From assembly GCA_035293805.1 (NCBI GenBank), contig DATGMD010000010.1, forward strand, positions 1-64,000: 64,000 nucleotides of DNA, read 5' to 3'. The position numbers were made by a program, and so were the translations under genes. The notes beneath the pieces are model-generated. The model was not told where the DNA came from. It saw only the letters and a list, made by a program, of their open reading frames with translations, and made no database searches. Source of the DNA: JAJPHF01 sp035293805. Its GTDB lineage: Bacteria > Chloroflexota > UBA6077 > JAJPHF01. This document shows, piece after piece, positions 50,071-58,071 of the stretch (position 1 is its first letter; each line of letters begins with the position of its first letter).

Positions 50071-51231
50071 ATGCCCGAGCCGATCTATCTGGACCACGCT
50101 GCCACGACCCCCGTGCGCCCCGAGGTGGTGGAGGCGATGCTGCCCTACTTCGGCAGTCGCTTCGGCAACCCGTCGAGCATTTACGGGCTTGGCCGCGAGG
50201 CACGCCAGGCGATGGACCGCGCCCGCGATACCGTGGCGGCCGCGCTGCACTGCCGGCCGGCCGAAGTGCTGTTCACGTCGTGCGGCAGCGAGAGCGACAA
50301 CCTGGCGATCAAAGGCGTCGCGTACGCCCTCCGCGACCGCGGCAACCACATCGTCACCACCCAGGTCGAGCATCACGCCGTACTGCACACCTGCGAGTGG
50401 CTGGAGCGCTACGCGGGCTGCGAGGTCACCTACTTGCCGGTCGACCAATACGGCACGGTCGATCTGGCCGCGCTCGAAGCCGCCCTCACCGACCGCACGG
50501 TGCTGGTCAGCGTCATGCTGGCGAACAACGAGGTAGGCACCATCCAGCCGCTCCCCGCCATCGCGGAGCTGCTGAGGCCGCGCGGCATCCTCTTCCACAC
50601 CGACGCGGTCCAGGGCGGCGGCGCGCTCGACCTCGACGTCAACCGGCTGGGTGTGGACTTGCTCAGCCTCTCCGGGCACAAGTTCTACGCGCCCAAGGGT
50701 GTGGGCATCCTCTACGTGCGCCAGGGGACGCCGCTCCTGCCGCAGATGCAGGGGGGCGGCCAGGAGCGCAACCGGCGCGCGGGCACCGAGAACGTGCCGT
50801 ACATCGTCGGCGCCGCCACGGCGTTGCAGCTGGCGACCGAAGAGCTGGACGCCACCAACACACGCGTGGCGCGGCTCCGCGACCGGCTGATCGAGGGAGT
50901 ACTGGAGCGTATCCCCGGCGCGCACCTCACCGGGCACCCGACGGAGCGCCTGGCGAACAACGCCAGTTTCGTCTTCGAGGGCGTCGAGGGCGAGGCGCTG
51001 CTGCTCGCGCTCGATCAGCTCGGCATCTGCGCCTCGACCGGCTCGGCCTGCACCTCCGGCTCGCTCGAAGCCTCCCACGTCTTGAAGGCGATGGGGCTAC
51101 CGACCGGCCTGGCGCAGGGCAGCCTGCGCCTGAGCCTCGGCAAGGGGACCGACGCGGACCAGATCGACCGAACGCTCGAAGCGCTGCCCGCGGTCGTCGA
51201 GCGCCTGCGCGCGGTCATGCCAGTGCGCTGA
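50071..51231 (+). CDS. Cysteine desulfurase, NifS/IscS class I
   Basis: A 386-residue PLP enzyme that supplies sulfur for Fe-S clusters or thio-cofactors. ATG 50071 follows CGGAGGCGCC. Signs: YLDHAATTPVRPEV near residue 6, FGNPSSIYGLG near 31, FTSCGSESDNLAIKG near 68, VEHHAVLHTCE near 99 and the PLP-lysine motif SGHKFYAPKGVG with Lys204. The catalytic loop is STGSACTSGSLEASHVL with Cys327, the long class I loop. ISC scaffold genes such as iscU are not beside it, so it may serve tRNA thiolation or another route. Confidence 0.95.
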   Translation: MPEPIYLDHAATTPVRPEVVEAMLPYFGSRFGNPSSIYGLGREARQAMDRARDTVAAALHCRPAEVLFTSCGSESDNLAIKGVAYALRDRGNHIVTTQVEHHAVLHTCEWLERYAGCEVTYLPVDQYGTVDLAALEAALTDRTVLVSVMLANNEVGTIQPLPAIAELLRPRGILFHTDAVQGGGALDLDVNRLGVDLLSLSGHKFYAPKGVGILYVRQGTPLLPQMQGGGQERNRRAGTENVPYIVGAATALQLATEELDATNTRVARLRDRLIEGVLERIPGAHLTGHPTERLANNASFVFEGVEGEALLLALDQLGICASTGSACTSGSLEASHVLKAMGLPTGLAQGSLRLSLGKGTDADQIDRTLEALPAVVERLRAVMPVR

Positions 51232-51261
51232 GACCGCCGCCCAGGGCCGACTCCCGCGCCC

Positions 51262-52440
51262 TCAGCGGGCGCCGACCGGCTCGCGGGCAAGCGCGGGGAC
51301 CTTGCTGCGAGGCACGTAGACGTAGCCATCCATGATCATGCGCGCGGTGCGCGCCAGCGCCGAGCGCGTGAGCACCAGCTGCCCGTCCCGCTCCTCCACG
51401 CGCATCTCGAGCGTGAAGATGCCAGCCGGGTGGCCGATACGCACGAGATCGCGCGCGGGATCGCCCGCAAAGACCTCGTTGACGACAGAGCCGGGCACGC
51501 GCGCCGCCGCGGCCGTGCAGATCGCTCCCGTGACGGCGAACGCCTTGTGCAAGATCTGGCCGGATAGCCCGCGCCCCAGCAGGTCGATCTCGCTGGCATT
51601 GATCTCGCGGCCGCTCGTCGTCAGGTAGTCCTTGGGGCGCGCGACAAAGGCGATCTTCGGCAGGTTCGGGCTCTTCGCGAGCGCGTCGCGGCGATCGGCC
51701 ACGAAGCCATACAGCTCGGCCGCCGCGCCACGGATCGCTTCCAGGTGGTCGAGCAGGGCCTGGTCGCCGTTGACGCGCGCGACCGACTCGGTCCCTTCCA
51801 GTCCGAGCTCCTCGGCCCGCACGAAGACGTAGGGATTGGCTGCGTCCACCAGCGACACGGTGTAGCGCTGGCCCTCGACTGCGAGCACGTCTTGCGGGCG
51901 CCCGGTGGGGAGCAGCTTGCCCGTCGCCGCACCGCCCGAGTCGAGGAAGTCCAGCAGTACCGGGGCGCCACTCCCTGGCACGCCGTCGATTTGCTGCTCG
52001 CCCTCGACGGCGATCTCGCCATCCCGCACGGGCACCTCGGCGACGATGATCTTCTTCGTGTTGGTGTTGAAGATCCGCACGCGCGTCACGGGCTCGACCA
52101 TTGGCACCCAGCCCTGCATGATGGCAAACGGCCCGACGCCGGACGAGATGTTGCCGCAGTTCGGCTTGTAGTCGATCTCGGGCACGGTGATGCCCACCTG
52201 GCCGAACGTGTAATCCACGTCCGCGTCCGGCCGCGACGACGGCCCGACGATGGCCACCTTGCTGGTGAGCGTATCGGCGCCGCCGATGCCGTCGATCTGC
52301 CGCACGTCGGGGCTGCCGTAGATGCCCAGGATGAGCTGGTCGCGCGCCTCGGGGTCGGCGGGGAGGTCCTCGGCTCGCAGGTACGCGCCGCGGCTGGTGC
52401 CCCCGCGCATGAACACACACGGCACCCGAATCTGCTGCAT
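51262..52440 (-). CDS. PrpF-family isomerase (methylaconitate/oxalomesaconate tautomerase type)
   Basis: A 392-residue protein with the diaminopimelate-epimerase-like double fold of the PrpF family. Signs: IRVPCVFMRGGTSRGAYL near residue 4, PDVRQIDGIGGADTLTSKVAIVG near 48-70, DYKPNCGNISSGVGPFAI near 100, FLDSGGAATGKLLPTG near 165 and IGHPAGIFTLEM near 335. Relatives interconvert 2-methyl-trans/cis-aconitate (PrpF) or 4-oxalomesaconate tautomers (GalD). The upstream neighbour on the same strand, 62 bases away, is an aconitase, which favours a methylcitrate or aconitate role. Confidence 0.9.
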   Translation of the reverse strand: MQQIRVPCVFMRGGTSRGAYLRAEDLPADPEARDQLILGIYGSPDVRQIDGIGGADTLTSKVAIVGPSSRPDADVDYTFGQVGITVPEIDYKPNCGNISSGVGPFAIMQGWVPMVEPVTRVRIFNTNTKKIIVAEVPVRDGEIAVEGEQQIDGVPGSGAPVLLDFLDSGGAATGKLLPTGRPQDVLAVEGQRYTVSLVDAANPYVFVRAEELGLEGTESVARVNGDQALLDHLEAIRGAAAELYGFVADRRDALAKSPNLPKIAFVARPKDYLTTSGREINASEIDLLGRGLSGQILHKAFAVTGAICTAAAARVPGSVVNEVFAGDPARDLVRIGHPAGIFTLEMRVEERDGQLVLTRSALARTARMIMDGYVYVPRSKVPALAREPVGAR

Positions 52441-52502
52441 TCTCGTCTCTCCCTTCGCGCGGTGGCCCCGGCCCGGCGCCCCGGCCGCCCTCCCGAGCCG
52501 CG

Positions 52503-55265
52503 CTACGCCGTAACCGCCGTCTGGCCGCTCTTGTCCTTGAGCAGGTTGCGCAGCACCATCTGCAGGATACCGCCGTGCTTCAGGTAGTCGACCTCCACCG
52601 GGCTGTCCACGCGAGCAATCGTCTGGAACTCGGTCGTCGAGCCATCGGGGCGCGTGACCCGCACCGTCAGCTCCTGGCCCGGCCGCAGGGCATCGTTCAG
52701 CCCGAGCACGTCGTAAGTCTCGTCGCCGCGCAGCCCCAGCGTCTGGCGAGTCTCGCCGGCCTTGAACTGGAGCGGCAGGATGCCCATGCCGACGAGGTTG
52801 CTGCGGTGGATGCGCTCGTAGCTCTCGGCGATCGCGAACTTGATGTTCAGCAGCAGCGGCCCCTTCGCCGCCCAGTCACGCGAGCTACCCGAGCCGTACT
52901 CCTTGCCCGCGATCACCACTAGCGGCGTACCGTCGCGCGTGTAGCGCGCGGAGGCGTCGTAGATGCGCATGACCTCGCCGGTCGGCTGGTACACCGTCCA
53001 GTCGCCCTCGCGGTCCGGCGTCATCTCGTTGCGCAGGCGCACGTTACCAAAGGTGCCGCGCATCATCACCTGATGGTTACCGCGGCGCGCGCCATAGCTG
53101 TTGAAGTCGCGCGGCTCGACGCCGTGCTCGATCAGGTAGCGCCCGGCCGGGCTGTCCGCGGGGATGCTGCCCGCCGGCGAGATGTGGTCGGTCGTGATCG
53201 AGTCGCCCAGCACGGCCAGCGCCCGCGCGCCGCGAATCTCCCGCAAGGGTAGCGGCTCTGGTGGCAGGGCCTCGAAGTACGGCGGCTCCTGGACGTAGGT
53301 CGAGTCCGGGTTCCAAGCGTACAGGCTGCCCTCGGGCACCGGCAGCGTCTTCCAGACCTCGTCGCCGTCGAGCACCTTGCTGTAGTTCTCGCGGAACAGC
53401 TCGGGCTGCACCGCGGCGTTCATCACCTCGTTGACCTCTGCGGCGGTGGGCCAGATGTCGCGCAGGTAGACCGGCGTGCCGTTCGCATCGGTGCCCAGGG
53501 GCTCGCTGGTCAGGTCGATGTCCACCGTGCCGGCCAGCGCGTAGGCCACGACCAGCGGCGGCGAGGCCAGGTAGCTGGCCCGCACCTGCGGATGGATGCG
53601 CCCCTCGAAGTTGCGGTTGCCGCTCAGCACGGCCGCGACGACGAGATCGTTGTCGCGGATGGCGTTCGCCACTGGCTCGGGCAGCGGGCCGCTGTTGCCG
53701 ATGCAGGTCGTGCAGCCGTAGCCGACGACGTGGTAGCCGAGGGCTTCCAAGTAGGGCAGCAGGCCGGAGTTGCGGTAGTACTCGGTGACCACGCGCGAGC
53801 CCGGCGCGGTGCTCGTCTTCACGTAGGGCTTCACGGTCAAGCCGCGCTCGACCGCCTTCTTCGCCACGAGGCCCGCGGCGATCATCACCGCCGGGTTCGA
53901 CGTGTTCGTGCAGCTCGTGATCGCCGCGATGACCACCGAGCCGCTGGGCAGCGACACGCGGGTGCCGTTGCAGTCGATCTCGGCCGCGCGCGGCGGCGCG
54001 GCGACCGCTGTGGCGGCGGCGCCGCCGCGCGCCTCGGCCGCGGCGCCATCGGCGAACTCTTTCGGGAACGAGGCCCGGAAGCTGGCGCCCACCTGGCCGA
54101 GCGGCACGCGGTCCTGCGGCCGGCGCGGGCCGGCCAGGCTCGGCTCGACCGTCGCCAGGTCCAGCTCCAGCAGCTCAGTGAAGCGCGGCTCGGGCATCTG
54201 GTCGGTCCGGAACATGCCCTGCTCTTTGCAGTAGCGCTCGACGAGCTGCACGTGCGCCTCGGGCCGGCCGGTGAGCCGCAGGTAGCGGAGCGTCACGTCG
54301 TCCACGGGGAACAGGGCCGCCGTGGCGCCGTACTCGGGGCACATGTTGGAGATGGTCGCGCGGTCGGGCAGCGGGAGGCTGCCGAGGCCGGCGCCGGTGA
54401 ACTCGACGAACTTGCCGACGACGCCGTGCTGCCGCAGCATCTGGGTCACGGTCAGCACGAGGTCGGTGGCGGTGGTGCCCTCGCGCAGGGCGCCGTGCAA
54501 GCGGAAGCCGATGACCTCGGGCGCCAGCAGGTACAGCGGCTGGCCGAGCAGCACGGCTTCGGCCTCGATGCCACCGACGCCCCAGCCCAGGATGCCGAGG
54601 CCGTTGATCATCGTGGTGTGCGAATCGGTGCCCACGACGGTATCGGGCAGGGCCACGGTCGCGCCATCCACGTCGCGGGTCTGCACGACGCTGCCCAGAT
54701 ACTCCAGGTTCACCTGGTGGCAGATCCCCATACCGGGGGGGATCACCCGCATGTTGCGGAAGGCCTTCTGCGACCAGCGCAGCAGCGCGTAGCGCTCGCC
54801 GTTGCGCTCGTACTCCTTGGCCACGTTCGCGGCGAAGGCCTGGGCGCTGGCCGAGAAGTCGATCTGGACCGAGTGATCGATCACCAGGTCGGCCGGGGCG
54901 AGGGGATTGATGCGGTCGGGATCGCCGCCGAGCCGCGCCATGGCCGAGCGCATGGCGGCGAGATCGACGATGGCGGGCACGCCGGTGAAATCTTGCAGCA
55001 ACACCCGCGCCGGCAAGAAGGGAATCTCGTAGTCCGGCTGGCCCTGCGCGTCCCAGCGCGCCACGGCCAGCACGTGCTCGCGGTTCACCACGTAGTTGTC
55101 GACCCGGCGCAAGACGTTTTCGAGCAGGATCTTGACGGTGATCGGCAGCCGGTCGAGGTCGGCGATGCCCTGCTGCGCCAGCGCGGCGAGTCGGTAGTAG
55201 GCAACGCTGCCGCCGTCATAGGCGAGCGTTGCGCGGGCTCCGAAGTCATCGATCTGCGCACTCAT
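52503..55265 (-). CDS. acnA: Aconitate hydratase, AcnA type
   Basis: A 920-residue 4Fe-4S enzyme of the TCA cycle that isomerises citrate and isocitrate. Signs: LPITVKILLENVLRR near residue 40, LLQDFTGVPAIVDLAAMR near 88, VGTDSHTTMINGLGILGWGVGGIEAEA near 212 and the cluster ligands in AAITSCTNTSNPAVMIAAGL near 455 and YGCTTCIGNSGPL near 520. The swivelling domain has ALAVLGDSITTDHISPAGSIP, then RRGNHQVMMRGTFGN and AGKEYGSGSSRDWAAKG near 790. The opening MSAQIDDFGARATL is AcnA-like rather than AcnD-like. An Ala-rich stretch near 420 is an insert. It has an extended -10 promoter at 55382-55390. Confidence 0.95.
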   Translation of the reverse strand: MSAQIDDFGARATLAYDGGSVAYYRLAALAQQGIADLDRLPITVKILLENVLRRVDNYVVNREHVLAVARWDAQGQPDYEIPFLPARVLLQDFTGVPAIVDLAAMRSAMARLGGDPDRINPLAPADLVIDHSVQIDFSASAQAFAANVAKEYERNGERYALLRWSQKAFRNMRVIPPGMGICHQVNLEYLGSVVQTRDVDGATVALPDTVVGTDSHTTMINGLGILGWGVGGIEAEAVLLGQPLYLLAPEVIGFRLHGALREGTTATDLVLTVTQMLRQHGVVGKFVEFTGAGLGSLPLPDRATISNMCPEYGATAALFPVDDVTLRYLRLTGRPEAHVQLVERYCKEQGMFRTDQMPEPRFTELLELDLATVEPSLAGPRRPQDRVPLGQVGASFRASFPKEFADGAAAEARGGAAATAVAAPPRAAEIDCNGTRVSLPSGSVVIAAITSCTNTSNPAVMIAAGLVAKKAVERGLTVKPYVKTSTAPGSRVVTEYYRNSGLLPYLEALGYHVVGYGCTTCIGNSGPLPEPVANAIRDNDLVVAAVLSGNRNFEGRIHPQVRASYLASPPLVVAYALAGTVDIDLTSEPLGTDANGTPVYLRDIWPTAAEVNEVMNAAVQPELFRENYSKVLDGDEVWKTLPVPEGSLYAWNPDSTYVQEPPYFEALPPEPLPLREIRGARALAVLGDSITTDHISPAGSIPADSPAGRYLIEHGVEPRDFNSYGARRGNHQVMMRGTFGNVRLRNEMTPDREGDWTVYQPTGEVMRIYDASARYTRDGTPLVVIAGKEYGSGSSRDWAAKGPLLLNIKFAIAESYERIHRSNLVGMGILPLQFKAGETRQTLGLRGDETYDVLGLNDALRPGQELTVRVTRPDGSTTEFQTIARVDSPVEVDYLKHGGILQMVLRNLLKDKSGQTAVTA

Positions 55266-55381
55266 GGCATTTCCCCTCGGCGAATTCCGGGCTTGCTCGT
55301 CCGGTGGGGCGCCGCGCGCGCCTCGCCCGTGGCCGGGTAGCCGCGCGGGTCGACGATGGAGGACGTCGCCATCCCAGGGCG

Positions 55382-55390
55382 ATTATAGCA
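55382..55390 (-). promoter_or_regulatory. Extended -10 promoter for acnA
   Basis: The minus strand reads TGCTATAAT, a perfect extended -10, about 117 bases before the acnA start. No convincing -35 is present, which is normal for this promoter type. Confidence 0.6.
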
Positions 55391-55497
55391 CCGCGCCCGA
55401 TCGCCGCCTGGCTGGCGGCCGGGCGGTCGACGACCGCGGCGCCGCGTGGGCGCGATTCGTCGGCGAACGTAATCTTGCCCGCAGGCGCCGTGCCGTG

Positions 55498-55506
55498 TGG
55501 TACAAT
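55498..55506 (+). promoter_or_regulatory. Extended -10 promoter for the small gene and mscS-like gene
   Basis: TGGTACAAT lies 45 bases before ATG 55552. TTGCCC at 55475-55480 is 20 bases away, too far to count as a good -35. Confidence 0.5.
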
Positions 55507-55551
55507 CCTTCCGACGCGAGGGGCGGGGCCCCACCGCCCAGAGGACGAAGG

Positions 55552-55830
55552 ATGAGCCCAGCCGATCAAGGAAGCCCGAACATTGGTGCGACGCCGGCCG
55601 GCCCCAGTGGCCTGAAGTCGTACTCTGCGCTGCAATTGTTTTTCCTGATGCGGCTCTCCTATCTGGTGCGCCGTCGGAAAGAAGAGCTAGCCACGCTCGA
55701 CCCCAGCCATTGGAAATTCAGGCTCCTCAACAAGGCGCTCTACTCCACCTACTGCGACGCGGTAGCCGAGGGGGTGGGCGAGGAAGCCAAAGTGCTTCTG
55801 GGCCAGCAGCAGCCGGGCGACAAGAACTAG
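55552..55830 (+). CDS. Small hypothetical protein upstream of an MscS-like channel
   Basis: A 92-residue basic protein with no recognised domain. ATG 55552 follows GAGGACGAAGG. The first 20 residues are Gly/Pro-rich, then SALQLFFLMRLSYLVRRRKEELATLDPSHWKFRLLNKALYSTYCDAV (as landmarks) forms two or three helices. No transmembrane helix is convincing. It ends 17 bases before the channel gene, so the two are probably co-transcribed. Confidence 0.7.
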   Translation: MSPADQGSPNIGATPAGPSGLKSYSALQLFFLMRLSYLVRRRKEELATLDPSHWKFRLLNKALYSTYCDAVAEGVGEEAKVLLGQQQPGDKN

Positions 55831-55847
55831 CGGCCTGGCGCCCCCTC

Positions 55848-56429
55848 ATGCCGCCGTTGATCGACCTTGCCAACGCCCCGCCGTGGGCTGCCTTGGAGCC
55901 GCTCGTCGGACGCGCGCTTCTAGCCCTCCTGATCGCCTTCCTCGCCTGGCGCATCGCGACGGCCCTACGCCGTTGGTTCGAGCGCGCCACCGCCCGCAGT
56001 AGCGCCGACATTCACCTGCGCGTGCTGGCCGGCCGCTTTCTCTACCTGGTCGTCTTCGTCTATGGCCTGTTGTGGGCCGTCGAGGTGCTCGGCGTGAGCC
56101 CCGCGGCGCTCGTCGCGGGCATCGGCGTGTTGGGCCTGGCGGCGAGCCTCGCCCTGCAGGATATACTCAAGAGCTTTTGTGCGGGCGTGTATCTCTTGTT
56201 TGAGCGCCCCTTCCACCTGGGCGACGAGATCAAGATCAAGGACTTCCGCGGCCGGGTGGTCGACATTGGCATTCGCACGACCGTATTGCACACCGCCGAC
56301 AACATGGAGGTCGTGGTGCCCAACTCCGTGGTGCTGGCTGACGTGGTAGTCAACCGTGTGCGCTACCGGACGCCGGTCGTGGAGCCGCCGCCACCGGACC
56401 CCACCGCCATGATGCGCACCGACGGCTAG
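55848..56429 (+). CDS. Minimal MscS-family mechanosensitive channel
   Basis: A 193-residue membrane protein. Helices lie near residues 15-33 and 60-82, then the pore helix TM3 with VSPAALVAGIGVLGLAASLALQDIL (Gly/Ala packing pattern) near 84-108. The beta domain follows: FERPFHLGDEIKIKDFRGRVVDIGIRTTVLHTADNMEVVVPNSVVL near 120-165. It stops soon after, so the C-terminal alpha/beta domain of full MscS is absent. It may gate osmotic release or conduct ions. Start ATG 55848 lacks a strong ribosome site, so it may be coupled to the upstream small gene. Confidence 0.85.
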   Translation: MPPLIDLANAPPWAALEPLVGRALLALLIAFLAWRIATALRRWFERATARSSADIHLRVLAGRFLYLVVFVYGLLWAVEVLGVSPAALVAGIGVLGLAASLALQDILKSFCAGVYLLFERPFHLGDEIKIKDFRGRVVDIGIRTTVLHTADNMEVVVPNSVVLADVVVNRVRYRTPVVEPPPPDPTAMMRTDG

Positions 56430-56546
56430 CGCTCCATCCCGGCCAGGGATCCCGCCCGCCATACTCCCGACTGCACGGGCTTGTAGCGAGACGTTCGCCC
56501 GGCCGCGCGTGCCGACGTTGCGACGGCCTGGGCCAGGGGGACTAGC

Positions 56547-57281
56547 GTGGGTCAGGCAATCCTGCACGTTCACTCGACGTTCAGTGACGGCATGGCGACC
56601 GTCGACGAGATCATGGAGTACGTCGAGACGCGCTCCGACGTGGACGTGATCGGCTTCACCGACCACGACGACGTGCGCGCCTATGCGGCGGCACTCGACT
56701 GGAAAGCGCGCCACCCCGGCAGCCGCGTGCAGCCGCTATGGGGCTGCGAGGTAACGATCTGGGGCTTCAAGCACCTGCTGGCATTCATCTTCGAGCCGCC
56801 GTTTCCCACGGTCCCCTGGCGCAAGTTCATGCCGCTCACGACCGCGGTGGAGGCGATCCACGCGGCCGGTGGCTTGATCATCATCCCCCACGTCGACGCC
56901 TTCTGGGTCGGCATGGGACGGCGGCGCCTGCGGCGCGTGGCGGAAGACCTGGGGATCCACGGCTACGAGCTGCTCACGCCCGTGCCGGGCGGGCGCCGTG
57001 CGGCCCGCACCTTGCAGAACTGGACCGCGGGCACATCGCTCGTGGCGGTCGGCGGCAGCGACGCCCACCATCTGGAAGCGCTGCTGCAAGTGGTCGTGGA
57101 GTTTCCCGGCCACTCGCTGGCAGAGTTCCACGCCGCGCTGCTGGCCGGGACCGTCGAGCCGCGCTGGGGCAGCGCCGGCGCTCCCGTGCCGCTGCGCCGA
57201 CAGCTGCGACAGCACACGCGCGCCCTGGTTGGACAGCCGTCGAGTCAGCTGCGCGCTTGGGCAGGGAAAATGTTACGCTAA
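56547..57281 (+). CDS. PHP-domain phosphoesterase
   Basis: A 244-residue metal-dependent hydrolase with the PHP fold. GTG 56547. Motif 1 is LHVHSTFSDGMATVDEIMEY near residue 6, motif 2 IGFTDHDDVRAY near 36, a glutamate in GCEVTIWG near 67, PHVDAF near 112, and motif 4 GSDAHH near 172. These supply the usual three-metal His/Asp set. Relatives act on small nucleotides or histidinol phosphate; the substrate here is unknown. The C-terminal 50 residues are basic and unconserved. Confidence 0.87.
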   Translation: MGQAILHVHSTFSDGMATVDEIMEYVETRSDVDVIGFTDHDDVRAYAAALDWKARHPGSRVQPLWGCEVTIWGFKHLLAFIFEPPFPTVPWRKFMPLTTAVEAIHAAGGLIIIPHVDAFWVGMGRRRLRRVAEDLGIHGYELLTPVPGGRRAARTLQNWTAGTSLVAVGGSDAHHLEALLQVVVEFPGHSLAEFHAALLAGTVEPRWGSAGAPVPLRRQLRQHTRALVGQPSSQLRAWAGKMLR

Positions 57282-58003
57282 AGCCCTGCGGCCAGCCGCC
57301 GCGCCAGCCGCGGCGGGAGCCCCGCGGCGATGATCTTTTCCTGCGCGGCCGCCACCGGGTACGGCGTGCGGTGCCAGGTGAGCGTGGCGCGCTCGCTGTC
57401 GAAGACCAGGTACGCGGCCCGCGGGTCCTCGTCGCGCGGCTGGCCAACGCTGCCCGGGTTCGCCAGCGCCCGGGCCTCACCCAGCTCCAGCACGTCCCCC
57501 TCCACGCGGTACTCGGCCTGCAGCTGTCCATCGGGACGCTGGACGAAGCTGCTCGGGACGTGCGTGTGCCCGATCAAGCAGAGCGGGCCGTCGAAGCAGG
57601 TCAGGCAGCGGGCGGCCGTGCGTCCATTGGTCACGTACTCCCATACCGGATCGTAAGGGCTGCCGTGGGCGAGCAGCGCCGACTCCACGGTCGTGGATGG
57701 CCCGCGTGCCGCCAGCCAGGCGCGCGATTCGGGCGCCAGCGCGCTCGCCGTCCAGCGCGCGGCGGCCGCGGCCTCGCCGTTGAAGGTGTCCAGGCTGACC
57801 TCGCCCAGCGCGGCCAGGTCGTGGTTGCCGACAATGCAGACGGCGTCGAGCGCGCGCAGCCGCGCCACGCACTCGTTCGGTGCGGCGCCATACCCCACCA
57901 CGTCGCCGAGGCACCACAGCGCGTCCACGGAGCCCAGCGCCGCCAGCACCGCTTCGAGCGCATCCAGATTGCCGTGGACATCGCTGATCACGCCGACACG
58001 CAC
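57278..58003 (-). CDS. Calcineurin-like metallophosphoesterase, YfcE/DUF2437-like type
   Basis: A 241-residue phosphoesterase. Motifs: VISDVHGNLDALEAVL near residue 5, CLGDVVGYGAAPNECVARLR near 32, VGNHDLAALG near 59 and IGHTHVPS near 150, then ANPGSVGQPRD near 190. These are the five blocks that hold two metal ions. Substrate is unknown; relatives hydrolyse phosphodiesters or protein phosphate. The start codon is GTG. It is convergent with the PHP gene, overlapping by four bases, and 68 bases downstream of pyrG. Confidence 0.9.
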   Translation of the reverse strand: MRVGVISDVHGNLDALEAVLAALGSVDALWCLGDVVGYGAAPNECVARLRALDAVCIVGNHDLAALGEVSLDTFNGEAAAAARWTASALAPESRAWLAARGPSTTVESALLAHGSPYDPVWEYVTNGRTAARCLTCFDGPLCLIGHTHVPSSFVQRPDGQLQAEYRVEGDVLELGEARALANPGSVGQPRDEDPRAAYLVFDSERATLTWHRTPYPVAAAQEKIIAAGLPPRLARRLAAGL

Positions 58004-58071
58004 GCCCGATCCCCTTCCTGCTGCCCGCCAGCCGGCGAGCAGCCTTGGCCGGCACTCCCCGACGCGGCCGG

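Noticed and set aside
53592..55340. Very long plus-strand open frame of 582 codons
   Set aside because: It lies entirely opposite acnA, is rich in His/Arg/Gly/Gln shadow codons and has no family match.
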